Translations under genes and position numbers: made by a program
Shown: positions 27,790 to 35,654 of the stretch, piece after piece
Position numbering within the stretch: position 1 is the stretch's first letter
How the letters are laid out: every line of letters begins with the position of its first letter
The notes under the pieces: generated by a model
The model's database searches: none
Told to the model about the DNA's origin: nothing
What the model saw: the letters and a program-made list of their open reading frames with translations, nothing else
Source of the DNA: Bradyrhizobium yuanmingense
Lineage (GTDB): Bacteria > Pseudomonadota > Alphaproteobacteria > Rhizobiales > Xanthobacteraceae
Reading direction: 5' to 3'
Length of the DNA stretch: 64,000 nucleotides
Assembly: GCF_029167105.1 (NCBI RefSeq)
Contig: NZ_JARFML010000023.1
Coordinates: 62,001-126,000, forward strand

Positions 27790-28446
27790 GTGACGTCCTT
27801 TCTCGATCCCCTCATTGCCTTCGTTTCCGCCCATGCGTGGCTGGCCTATCTGACCCTGTTCCTGGCGGCGCTGCTCGAGGCAGTTCCGGTGGTGGGATCG
27901 GTGATCCCCGGCTCGACCATCATTCTGGCGCTGAGCGCCTTGGTCCCCGGCGGCGAATTGCAGCTGCCATGGGTGCTCTTGGCGGCCGCAACTGGTGCGG
28001 TACTCGGCGACGGGTCGGCCTATTGGATCGGGCACAGGCGGCAGCGCGAGATCCTCAACACCTGGCCGCTGACCAATTATCCGCGCGTCGTCGCCGAGAG
28101 CGAGAATTTCTTCCACCGCTTCGGCACCTGGGCCGTGTTCTTCGCCCGCTTCGTGCCGCCGATCCGCGCCTTCGTCCCGGTGACCGCCGGCGCGCTCGGC
28201 ATGGCGCCCGCGACATTCTATGCCGTGAACATCCCGGCGATCCTGGCCTGGGCGCCGGCTCATGTGCTGCCGGGCGTCTTGGCCGTGTCGGCCCTGCATG
28301 AATATGCCGGGCTGCATCATCATGCGCATGTCGGCAAGCACATCTGGATGCTGACCGTTGCAGGGGTTGCGATCGTGCTGGGCGTGGGGATGTGGATCTA
28401 TCGCCGGCGGAATGGCCGTGGCGCGACGGCCAAGCCGCAGGATTAG
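27790..28446 (+). CDS. DedA family membrane protein
   Basis: This 218-residue integral membrane protein belongs to the DedA (SNARE-associated Golgi) superfamily, implicated in lipid-carrier scrambling and membrane homeostasis. The family glycine-rich loop appears as VPVVGSVIPGSTIILALSAL near residue 35, and the second re-entrant motif is FARFVPPIRAFVPVTAGALGMAP near 120. A C-terminal amphipathic and membrane part ends in a basic tail. The start is GTG at 27790. It is divergent from cobS across 294 bases that show no other gene. Confidence 0.9.
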   Translation: MTSFLDPLIAFVSAHAWLAYLTLFLAALLEAVPVVGSVIPGSTIILALSALVPGGELQLPWVLLAAATGAVLGDGSAYWIGHRRQREILNTWPLTNYPRVVAESENFFHRFGTWAVFFARFVPPIRAFVPVTAGALGMAPATFYAVNIPAILAWAPAHVLPGVLAVSALHEYAGLHHHAHVGKHIWMLTVAGVAIVLGVGMWIYRRRNGRGATAKPQD

Positions 28447-28587
28447 GGCAGACGCCACATTACAAGCGCCGTCCCTGCGTTCGCAGGCACCGAGTTTGTG
28501 CGAGAGCATCGCACCCATGACATCGGTGTGATTGACCTGCTTCACCGCTAGCGGCACGTTGGCCCGCATCCTCGCGCCCGCCACCCC

Positions 28588-29487
28588 ATGTTCACCATCG
28601 CCAGCCTCTGGATTCCCTTCACCATCATTGCCGCGCTCGGGCAGGTCGCGCGCAATGCGATGCAGCGGTCGTTGACGAAGCCGCTGGGGACCTGGGGCGC
28701 GACCAATATCCGATTCCTGTTCGGCTTTCCGTTCTCGCTGCTGTTCCTGGGGCTGGCGCTGCTCGCGACCGGCGATCATCTGAGCGCGCCGCCAACCGTG
28801 TTCTGGCCGTGGCTGCTGTTGGGCGCGCTCAGCCAGATCGTCGCCACCGGCCTGATGCTGCTCGCGATGAACGACCGCTCCTTTGTCGTGACGACGGCCT
28901 ACCTGAAGACCGAGGCGATCCAGACCGCGATATTCGGCTTCGTCTTCCTCGGCGATCACCTGACCTGGCTGAAGGTGCTCGCGATCATGATCGCCACCGT
29001 CGGCGTCGTCATCACCGCGCTCCGCCCCGGCGGCGACAAGAGCTTTGCCGAGCTGAAGCCGACCATCACCGGCCTCGTTGCCGCGGCGGCCTTCGCGCTG
29101 TCAGCGGTCGGCTTTCGCGGCGCCATCATCAATGTGCCCGACACGTCCTTCGTGACCGCAGTGTCAATCACGCTGGTGCTCGGCCTGTTCGTGCAGACGC
29201 TGGTGCTGACGATCTATCTGCTCTGGCGTGCTCCAAAGGTGCTGCAGGCGATCCTCGCCCTGTGGAAGCCCTCGATGCTGGCGGGCTTCACGGGCGCCCT
29301 CGCGTCGCAATTCTGGTTCCTGGCGTTCGCGTTGACAGCCGCCGCCAATGTCCGAACGCTCGCTTTGGTCGAGGTGCTGTTCGCGCAAGCGGTGGCCTAC
29401 TACTCGTTCAAGCAGCCAATCGCACCGCGCGAGCTTCTTGGCATCGCGCTGATCGTGATCGGCGTTGCGGTGCTGGTGGGGGCCTAA
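28588..29487 (+). CDS. EamA/DMT family transporter
   Basis: This 299-residue protein has ten hydrophobic helices arranged as two EamA repeats (about residues 1-140 and 150-299), the drug/metabolite transporter fold. In the second repeat, FVFLGDHLTWLKVLAIMIATVGVVI and the final PIAPRELLGIALIVIGVAVLVGA are typical. The substrate is unknown. Its stop codon overlaps the convergent DUF1178 gene by four bases, so there is no terminator between them. Confidence 0.88.
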   Translation: MFTIASLWIPFTIIAALGQVARNAMQRSLTKPLGTWGATNIRFLFGFPFSLLFLGLALLATGDHLSAPPTVFWPWLLLGALSQIVATGLMLLAMNDRSFVVTTAYLKTEAIQTAIFGFVFLGDHLTWLKVLAIMIATVGVVITALRPGGDKSFAELKPTITGLVAAAAFALSAVGFRGAIINVPDTSFVTAVSITLVLGLFVQTLVLTIYLLWRAPKVLQAILALWKPSMLAGFTGALASQFWFLAFALTAAANVRTLALVEVLFAQAVAYYSFKQPIAPRELLGIALIVIGVAVLVGA

Positions 29488-29966
29488 TTCCGGTCTTCCG
29501 GCAGGCTCGGCAGCGGCGAGACCTCGATGCCTTCGTCGATCAGCGACTTTGCCTCTTCGGGCGAAGCCTCGCCGTAGATCGGGCGGTGCTCCTTGTCGCC
29601 GTAGTGCATGGCGCGGGCTTCGTTGGCAAAACGCTCGCCGACATTGTCGGCGTTCTTGACGATGTGGTCGCGCAGCTCTTTCAGCTTGGCGCGCAGCTCG
29701 CGCTCCTGCGCCATCAAGAGCGAGGTCGGCCCTGACGGCGCAGCCTCGGGCACGGTCGCGGACACGGGCTCCGGCGGCGGCGTGGCGCGGCCGCGCCCCT
29801 TCTTGCCGACAATGCGCGGCGCCATGATCGCCTTGTCGACCTTGGCTGAGCCGCAGATCGGGCAGGTCACGAGCTTGCGCTTCACCTGCGAATCATAGGC
29901 GGACGAGCTCTGGAACCAGCTCTCGAAGGCGTGATTGCGGTCGCAGTGGAGCGCGTAGCGGATCAT
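29484..29966 (-). CDS. DUF1178 family protein
   Basis: This is a 160-residue cytoplasmic protein of unknown function. The conserved N-terminal signature reads MIRYALHCDRNHAFESWFQSS, followed by a Zn-ribbon-like CPICGSAKVDKAIMAPRI, and the C-terminus has the GDKEHRPIYGEASPEEA motif typical of the family. The start overlaps the stop of the nitrilase gene by four bases (ATGA). A longer open frame to 30263 is antisense-type noise within the nitrilase gene. It is the last gene of comF-grxC-nitrilase-DUF1178, an order I recall as common in Rhizobiales. Confidence 0.92.
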   Translation of the reverse strand: MIRYALHCDRNHAFESWFQSSSAYDSQVKRKLVTCPICGSAKVDKAIMAPRIVGKKGRGRATPPPEPVSATVPEAAPSGPTSLLMAQERELRAKLKELRDHIVKNADNVGERFANEARAMHYGDKEHRPIYGEASPEEAKSLIDEGIEVSPLPSLPEDRN

Positions 29967-30841
29967 GCCGAGCCCCGCACGAGGTGCAAATGGTCCGGCC
30001 CGGCCTTGGGATCGGAGACGCCGAAGCGACGGCCGTGCTGGAGCGACGGAATCGCGCGGCGCGCCGTCTCGACCTTGGCCGGATCGATCATGGCCATGAT
30101 GATGCCCGGCTCGACATCGCCCTCGGCGAGGATCTCGCCCCAGGGATCGACGATCAGCGAATGCCCGTAGGTCTCGCGCTTGTTCTCGTGGGTGCCGGCC
30201 TGCGCCGCCGCGAAGACGAAGCAGCCGGTCTCGATCGCACGGGCGCGCAGCAGCACGTGCCAATGCGCTTCACCGGTCTTGCGGGTGAAGGCGGACGGCA
30301 CCGTGATGAAATAGGCGCCGCTTTCGGCGAGCGCGCGGTACAGCGCGGGGAAGCGCACATCGTAGCAGATCGTCAAGCCGATGCGGCCCCAGGGCAAATC
30401 CGAGATCACGGCGGTCTCGCCCGGCTGGTAGTTGGCGGATTCGCGATAGCTCTCGCCGTCCGGCAGCTCGATGTCGAACATGTGGATCTTGTCGTAGCTC
30501 GCGAGCACGTTGCCCTCGGGCCCGATCAGGAAGGAGCGGTTGACCGCCTTCTCCGGAGAGAAGCGCAGCGCCAGCGAGCCGACATGGAGGTGAATCTTCA
30601 GCTCCGCCGCGAGCGCCCGGTAGGCCTTCAGCGAGGCGTCGTCCTCTTCGCTCTGGAGATGCTCGAACAGCGCCTTGCGGTTCAGCTGCATCATGTTGCT
30701 GACTTCCGGCGTCTGCACATAATCGGCGCCATTGGCCGCAGCCTGCCGGATCAGCTTCGTGGCCTGCTCGAGGCTCGGCCCGGGCATCAGGCCGGTGCGC
30801 ATCTGCACCATGGCGGCCGTAAACGTGCGGTTCTCGCTCAT
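29963..30841 (-). CDS. carbon-nitrogen hydrolase (Nit1-type, likely deaminated-glutathione amidase)
   Basis: This 292-residue nitrilase-superfamily amidase has the complete catalytic set: Glu46 (TPEVSN), Lys118 (YDKIHMFD) and Cys159 (TICYDVRFP). The YDKIHMFD and CYDVRFP context matches the Nit1 group, which hydrolyses deaminated glutathione as metabolite repair. Its neighbour is a glutaredoxin, which agrees with a glutathione-related role. It overlaps grxC upstream and DUF1178 downstream by four bases each. Confidence 0.9.
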   Translation of the reverse strand: MSENRTFTAAMVQMRTGLMPGPSLEQATKLIRQAAANGADYVQTPEVSNMMQLNRKALFEHLQSEEDDASLKAYRALAAELKIHLHVGSLALRFSPEKAVNRSFLIGPEGNVLASYDKIHMFDIELPDGESYRESANYQPGETAVISDLPWGRIGLTICYDVRFPALYRALAESGAYFITVPSAFTRKTGEAHWHVLLRARAIETGCFVFAAAQAGTHENKRETYGHSLIVDPWGEILAEGDVEPGIIMAMIDPAKVETARRAIPSLQHGRRFGVSDPKAGPDHLHLVRGSA

Positions 30842-31113
30842 GATACCGCCTTCACGCTTTCGAGCATGCCATCGAGCTTGCCTTCGCGATCGAGCGCATA
30901 GAGGTCGTCACAGCCGCCGACATGGGTGCCGCCGATCCAGATCTGCGGGAAGGTCGAGCCCTGGCCGGCGCGGCCGTACATTTCCTGGCGCCAGGACGGG
31001 TTCTTGGCGACATCGAATTCGGTGAAGGTCGCCTTCTTGCGGGTCAGCAGTGACTTGGCGGCGGAACAATAGCCGCAGCCCGGCCGGGTGTAGATCTCGA
31101 CAGCAGCGGTCAT
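30838..31113 (-). CDS. grxC: glutaredoxin 3
   Basis: This 91-residue dithiol glutaredoxin has active site CGYC (Cys13 and Cys16), a cis-proline loop around TFPQIWIGGTHVGGCDDL, and the glutathione-binding GGCDDL motif. It reduces disulfides with glutathione in the cytoplasm. Its stop overlaps the nitrilase gene start (ATGA at 30838-30841), and it lies 34 bases after comF. Confidence 0.95.
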   Translation of the reverse strand: MTAAVEIYTRPGCGYCSAAKSLLTRKKATFTEFDVAKNPSWRQEMYGRAGQGSTFPQIWIGGTHVGGCDDLYALDREGKLDGMLESVKAVS

Positions 31114-31147
31114 TCGTCTGGCGCTCTCATGTCATGAATTCATTGAA

Positions 31148-31951
31148 TTATATGGGACGGGGCCCGCTCTCGACAACCCGGGCAAAGACCAGCACGTCGA
31201 CCTGGGCCGCCTTGGCGCGCAGCAGGGCCCGCGCGCAGGTGTCGAGAGTCGCGCCTGACGTCAAGACATCGTCGATCAGGACAACGCGGCGGCCCTGGAC
31301 CTCGGCCTGACGGTCGGGAGATACCTGGAATGCGCCCTGCACATTGGTGGCGCGCTGGGCCCGCGACAGGCCGATCTGCTGCTCGGTGGCACGCACCCGC
31401 CGCAGCACGTCGCCCCGCACCTTGACCCCGCTCTGCCGCTCGATGACGCGCGCGAGCGCGCCGGACTGGTTGTAACGGCGCCGCCAGGCCCGCCGCCAAT
31501 GCAGGGGCACGGGCACCAGCATGTCGGCGCCGGTCAGCAACTCGCCGCCCGCGCGCGCCATCCAGCGGCCCATGGCCGGCGCCAGATCGGTACGGTCCTG
31601 ATATTTCAGCGCATGCACCAGCGTACGCGCAACGTCGTCGTAGCGTACCGCCGCGCGGGCGCGCTGGTAGGCCGGCGGGCTCGCGATCGCCTCCATCGAC
31701 AGCATCTCGGGGCCGGGATCGTAGACGAAGGGAATGCCGAGCCGCGGGCAATAGGGCCGTTCGATGAACGACAGCCGCGCCCAGCACGAGGCGCAAACGC
31801 CCTCGCCGTCAACCGGCTCCTGGCACGATACGCACTGTGTCGGCAGCGCGATGTCGAGCGCCAGCCGCGCCGCCCGCGCCAGCACGTGGCGGCCGGCCGT
31901 CCAGGCGGTCCGCAGGGGTGAAGGGATGGAGCGGGCGGTTTCGGTTGCCAT
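31148..31951 (-). CDS. comF: ComF family phosphoribosyltransferase-like protein
   Basis: This 267-residue protein has a ComF N-terminal zinc ribbon (Cys40, Cys43, Cys53, Cys56) and a C-terminal phosphoribosyltransferase fold with the PRPP loop VVLIDDVLTSGAT. In naturally competent bacteria ComF helps in DNA uptake; in most alphaproteobacteria its function is unknown. It leads the grxC-nitrilase-DUF1178 operon. A palindrome-free 34-base spacer separates it from grxC. Confidence 0.9.
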   Translation of the reverse strand: MATETARSIPSPLRTAWTAGRHVLARAARLALDIALPTQCVSCQEPVDGEGVCASCWARLSFIERPYCPRLGIPFVYDPGPEMLSMEAIASPPAYQRARAAVRYDDVARTLVHALKYQDRTDLAPAMGRWMARAGGELLTGADMLVPVPLHWRRAWRRRYNQSGALARVIERQSGVKVRGDVLRRVRATEQQIGLSRAQRATNVQGAFQVSPDRQAEVQGRRVVLIDDVLTSGATLDTCARALLRAKAAQVDVLVFARVVESGPRPI

Positions 31952-32012
31952 GAGGCAAGGCTAGCGTTCCGTGCAATGGCGCTCAAGCGGTCGAGGCGCC
32001 CGACAAAGACCA

Positions 32013-32600
32013 TCATATGAGCAGTTCGTGGTGCTCTCTCAGGATGGTGCGGGCGCTCCGCCGCTCCGAGGCCGGCGCGAAGATCGCGTCATAGGCCAGC
32101 CGCATCTGGCGAGCAGCCCGCGCAGGGGGCATCGCGCCCACGCCTGTCCCCAGCCCCGGGACGAGCAAGGACCGGATCGTGTCGTCGGCGCCAGCATTGT
32201 GGGACAGGACGGCAATCAGAGCTGCCCGGAATGCGAGATACACATTCACGGTCTGATCGATTCGTGTCGGGACTCGCATCGTGGGCGCGCTCACCAGAAA
32301 CGGGAAGCGCGCTTGGCCTGTGGAAAGCACGATCGCTTGGCCGACCGGGAGTTCTCCATAATGGTGCTGCGACAGTATGGCCTGTAGATTGGTTTGGAGA
32401 TCCCAGCCGAAATATCGCGAATAGAGCAGATCGATCCCGCCATCCATGTGCCCAAAGCTGTTCGCGGGGCTCAGGATCGCATCAGCGTCCGGCGCGAAGA
32501 TATCGCCGAGCGAGACCTCGACGTCTGCTACATCGGCAAAAGCAGCTCTCCATGCCTCGACGAGGTCTGCGTCAATATCGCGAAGGTGAATGCTGAACAC
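32013..32600 (-). CDS. macro-domain protein
   Basis: This 195-residue single-domain protein has a macro-domain signature: the VSLGDIF strand, DAILSPANSFGHMDGGID (ADP-ribose-binding Asn-Ser and Gly-rich loop) and LLVPGLGTGVGAMPPARAARQM (phosphate loop). Macro domains bind or hydrolyse ADP-ribose derivatives. GAGG about eight bases before the GTG at 32600 supports the start. It sits between comF and the NDUFAF5-like gene, two genes I expect close together in Rhizobiales, so it may be an insertion; its DNA looks somewhat less GC-rich than its neighbours. Confidence 0.82.
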   Translation of the reverse strand: MFSIHLRDIDADLVEAWRAAFADVADVEVSLGDIFAPDADAILSPANSFGHMDGGIDLLYSRYFGWDLQTNLQAILSQHHYGELPVGQAIVLSTGQARFPFLVSAPTMRVPTRIDQTVNVYLAFRAALIAVLSHNAGADDTIRSLLVPGLGTGVGAMPPARAARQMRLAYDAIFAPASERRSARTILREHHELLI

Positions 32601-32709
32601 TGCCGGAGCCTCGGTGAGGCCTGACTATACGACGGCGTGTTTGGCTGTTCCACCTGCCTCTTCTGGGCGTGGGTTGCCAGAGTGGCCATCACGAGCGTAA
32701 CCAAACCGC

Positions 32710-33558
32710 ATGGCTGTGCCGCCCCAAACCCCGCCCGCCTTGTTCGATCGTGCCTTGCTGCAGAGGCGACAGCAGCGCGCCCAGGCCCAAGGCGCGGTCA
32801 CATTCCTGCTCGATCGGGTCGCCGAGGACATGTCCGACCGCTTGGCAGCGGTGATGCGGGAGTTTCACGCTCCCGCCGACCTTTGGACGCCCGGCGCGGG
32901 GCTGGCCGTGTTGCGCACGCGGCTTCCCTCCATCGAACACATCGCGCTTGACGCGGCCGGCGCGGAGAAGTTGCCCCTCGCGCCTGAGAGCCTCGATCTC
33001 GTCGTCTCGGCGCTGGCACTGCAATACGTCAACGACCTGCCGGGCGTGCTCGCGCAAATCCGCCGGGCGCTCAAGCCGGACGGGCTGCTGCTTGCTGCCA
33101 TGATCGGCGGCGACAGCCTCACCGAGCTGCGCCAGGCCTTCGCCGCGGCGGAAGCCGAATGCGAGGGCGGTGTATCGCCGCGTGTCGCACCGTTCGCGGA
33201 CCTCCGCGACGTCGGTGCGCTATTGCAGCGGGCGGGCTTTGCGCTGCCGGTGACCGACGTCGATCGTGTCGTGGTGCGCTACGGCAATGCGTTCGCGCTG
33301 ATGCAGGATATCAGGCGTATGGGCGCGGCCAATGTGCTGATCGAGCGGCGGCGAACGCCGTCGCGCCGTGCGACGCTGCTGCGGATGGCCGAGATCTACG
33401 CCGAGCGCTTTGCCGATGCCGACGGCCGCATCCGCGCGACATTCGACATCGTCTGGCTCTCCGGCTGGGCCCCGCATGCGAGCCAGCAGCAGCCGCTGAA
33501 GCCGGGATCGGCGAAAGCGAGCCTGGCGGAGGCGGTGAAGAAGGCGGGGAAGGAATAA
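32710..33558 (+). CDS. NDUFAF5/BioC-like SAM-dependent methyltransferase-fold protein
   Basis: This 282-residue class I methyltransferase-fold protein begins with LFDRALLQRRQQRA, the typical start of the NDUFAF5-like group, and shows the motif region ESLDLVVSALALQYVNDLPGVLAQIRRALKPDGL and GGDSLTELRQAF. In mitochondria NDUFAF5 hydroxylates an arginine of the complex I subunit NDUFS7; bacterial members may do the same for NuoB. Motif I is degenerate (there is no clear GxGxG), as is seen in that group. The ATG at 32710 has no strong ribosome site. Function in this organism is inferred. Confidence 0.8.
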   Translation: MAVPPQTPPALFDRALLQRRQQRAQAQGAVTFLLDRVAEDMSDRLAAVMREFHAPADLWTPGAGLAVLRTRLPSIEHIALDAAGAEKLPLAPESLDLVVSALALQYVNDLPGVLAQIRRALKPDGLLLAAMIGGDSLTELRQAFAAAEAECEGGVSPRVAPFADLRDVGALLQRAGFALPVTDVDRVVVRYGNAFALMQDIRRMGAANVLIERRRTPSRRATLLRMAEIYAERFADADGRIRATFDIVWLSGWAPHASQQQPLKPGSAKASLAEAVKKAGKE

Positions 33559-33571
33559 TCCCGGCACTGCT

Positions 33572-33650
33572 GTCATTCCGTGGCGCGCGACAACGCGAAC
33601 CCGGAATCTCGAGATTCTCGATGCTCTTGCATCGCCCCGGAATGACGATG
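33572..33650. repeat. palindromic repeat (convergent junction)
   Basis: GTCATTCCG at 33572 and CGGAATGAC near 33638 bracket a block containing CCGGAATCTCGAGATT and a small CGATGC/GCATCG hairpin. The same elements recur at 35.55-35.64 kb. It separates the convergent methyltransferase and Nudix genes. Confidence 0.7.
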
Positions 33651-33661
33651 CAAGAGCATCG

Positions 33662-34072
33662 TCACATCAGCAGGTCAATCAGATGCGGGATCAGCGGAAT
33701 GTCCGCGGGCGGCATCGGATAGTCGCGCAGCTTGTTGGCGCGGACCCAGGCAAGGTTCTGGCCCTCGCGTGCGGTGACCAACCCCTCCCAGCGCCGGCAG
33801 ATATAGAGCGGCATCAAGAGATGGAAGGTCTCGTAACCGTAGCTGGCGAAGGTCAGCGGCGCGAGGCACGGCTCGGCGACGTCGATGCCGAGCTCCTCAT
33901 GAAGCTCCCGGATCAGGCTCTGCTCCGGCCGCTCGCCCGGCTCGAGCTTGCCGCCGGGGAATTCCCACAGGCCGGCCAGGGCCTTTCCTTTCGGGCGCTG
34001 CGCGATCAGGACGCGTTTGTCGGCGTCGACGAGCGCGCAGGCCACCACCAGTGTCAGTTTGAGATCGGCCAT
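33662..34072 (-). CDS. Nudix hydrolase, MutT-like
   Basis: This is a 136-residue (deoxy)nucleoside triphosphate pyrophosphohydrolase. The full Nudix box runs from Gly41 to Ile63 (GKLEPGERPEQSLIRELHEE and on), with the RE and EE metal ligands in place. The early strand QRPKGKALAGLWEFPG matches MutT-type enzymes that clear 8-oxo-dGTP. Paralogues are common, so I do not assert it is the primary mutT. It is divergent from the TadG-like gene. Confidence 0.88.
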   Translation of the reverse strand: MADLKLTLVVACALVDADKRVLIAQRPKGKALAGLWEFPGGKLEPGERPEQSLIRELHEELGIDVAEPCLAPLTFASYGYETFHLLMPLYICRRWEGLVTAREGQNLAWVRANKLRDYPMPPADIPLIPHLIDLLM

Positions 34073-34174
34073 GCGCGTCTGTCGCTCGCTGAGATCGTTT
34101 GCAACGGTTTGTTAACCTCGTTGCGGTCCACGTTTCCAAGGGCACCATAAGTCATATTTAATCCGCAGTTCCTA

Positions 34175-34198
34175 GAGTGGGAACTCTTTAAACCACTC
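34175..34198. promoter_or_regulatory. inverted repeat upstream of the TadG-like gene
   Basis: GAGTGG (34175-34180) and CCACTC (34193-34198) form a perfect 6-bp inverted repeat ending 11 bases before the ATG. It could be an operator or a leader hairpin; no regulator gene is next to it. Confidence 0.35.
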
Positions 34199-34209
34199 CA
34201 GGCCAACCC

Positions 34210-35535
34210 ATGCGTGCTGCGCTTTCGGTTCTCGTCCGCAGATTCGTCCACGACCGGGGCGGCAATATCGCGGTGATTTTCGCGCTCGCCTGCGTTCCCC
34301 TGATCAGCGCGGTCGGCTGCGCCATCGACTATTCTCGCGCGACGATGATCCGGTCCAAGCTTCAGGCCGCGGCGGATGCCGCCAGTGTCGGCTCGATCGC
34401 CAAGGCTTCGCCCGCCTTCAAGGCCGCCGGCAATATGACTGCGGACGGCTCGATTTCGGTCGGCGTCACGGACGCCACCAACATCTTCAATGCCAATCGC
34501 GCCAGTCAGTCCGGCTACACGCTGACCAGCCTGACGCCGACCGTCGTCAAGTCCGGCTCGACCGTCATCGCCACGGTTTCGTTCACCGCAACTTTGAACA
34601 CCATGTTCCTCGGCGTGATCGGCAAGTCCGTGCTGACGTTGAGCGGCACGTCGAAGGCGACGGCCAGCATGCCGCTCTATATCGATTTCTATCTGCTGCT
34701 GGACAATTCGCCGTCGATGGGCGTCGGTGCGACCCCGGCCGACGTGCAGAAGATGGTCGACAACACGCCGGACAAGTGCGCCTTCGCCTGCCACGATCTC
34801 AAGGACAAGAACAACTATTACGACCTTGCCAAGAAGCTTGGCGTGACCACCCGGATCGACGTGCTTCGGAGCGCCACGGAGTCCCTGATGGATACGGCAA
34901 GCGCCACCGAGACCTATTCAAACCAGTTCAGGATGGCGATCTATGATTTCGGCGGCTCTGCAAGCTCGCTCGGCCTGCGCAGCCTGTTTTCCTTGTCGGC
35001 CTCCCTCTCCAGCGCCAAGACGGCGGCGGGCAAGATCGACTTGATGTCGGTGAACGGCCAGAACGAGAACAACGATCAGGATACCCCATTCACCGCGGTC
35101 TTTCCTGCCATCAACGGCCAGATCAGCTCCCCCGGCAGCGGCACGTCGGCCAGTCCGCTCAAATACCTGTTCTTCGTGTCCGACGGCGTCGCCGACGAGA
35201 GCAACACCGGATGCCTGAAGCCGCTCTCGGGCAGCACGCGCTGCCAGTCGCCGCTCAACGCCGCGCTTTGCAAGACGATCAAGGATCGCGGCGTGAAGAT
35301 CGCGGTGTTGTACACGACCTATCTCGCGCTGCCGACCAACTCCTGGTACATGAAATGGATCAGCCCGTTCAATGCCGGCCCCTATGGTCCGTCGCCGAAC
35401 AGCCAGATCGCGCAGAACATGCAGAGCTGCGCTTCGCCGGGCCTGTATTTCGAGGTCAGCCCGACGCAAGGCATCGCGGACGCCATGAACGCACTGTTCA
35501 AGAAGGCGGTCGCGGACGCGCGGATCTCCGGATGA
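34210..35535 (+). CDS. TadG-like pilus-assembly protein with von Willebrand A domain
   Basis: This 441-residue protein has one N-terminal membrane helix (about residues 16-36) preceded by RGGNIAVIFALA, the Tad_N/TadE-like motif. A von Willebrand A domain follows from about residue 155, with FYLLLDNSPSMGVG (MIDAS DxSxS read as DNSPS) and FFVSDGVAD. TadG-type proteins are anchored in the inner membrane and assist Flp pilus biogenesis or surface attachment. No tad/cpa genes are nearby, so this is a solitary copy. Cys residues in CAFACHDL and CLKPLSGSTRC suggest periplasmic disulfides. Confidence 0.82.
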   Translation: MRAALSVLVRRFVHDRGGNIAVIFALACVPLISAVGCAIDYSRATMIRSKLQAAADAASVGSIAKASPAFKAAGNMTADGSISVGVTDATNIFNANRASQSGYTLTSLTPTVVKSGSTVIATVSFTATLNTMFLGVIGKSVLTLSGTSKATASMPLYIDFYLLLDNSPSMGVGATPADVQKMVDNTPDKCAFACHDLKDKNNYYDLAKKLGVTTRIDVLRSATESLMDTASATETYSNQFRMAIYDFGGSASSLGLRSLFSLSASLSSAKTAAGKIDLMSVNGQNENNDQDTPFTAVFPAINGQISSPGSGTSASPLKYLFFVSDGVADESNTGCLKPLSGSTRCQSPLNAALCKTIKDRGVKIAVLYTTYLALPTNSWYMKWISPFNAGPYGPSPNSQIAQNMQSCASPGLYFEVSPTQGIADAMNALFKKAVADARISG

Positions 35536-35547
35536 TGGCTTGACGTG

Positions 35548-35644
35548 ATTCCGGGGCGATGCGTTAGCATCGAACTATGGTGCGCAGTTGCGCACCATAG
35601 AATCTCGAGATTCCGGGCTCTTGCTTCGCGAGCCCGGAATGACG
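35548..35644. repeat. palindromic repeat with perfect 26-base palindrome
   Basis: CTATGGTGCGCA (35575-35586) pairs perfectly with TGCGCACCATAG (35589-35600) around a GT loop. It is preceded by CGATGC/GCATCG and followed by AATCTCGAGATT and a CCGGGCTC/GAGCCCGG hairpin ending near 35640. It lies between the convergent tadG-like and argJ genes, where it probably terminates both. Parts match the 33.57 kb repeat. Confidence 0.75.
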
Positions 35645-35654
35645 GCTCTAGAGG

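Noticed and set aside
27225..28301. 358-residue plus-strand open frame overlapping DedA
   Set aside because: It reads the DedA gene in another frame; the DedA frame has the conserved motifs and membrane helices.
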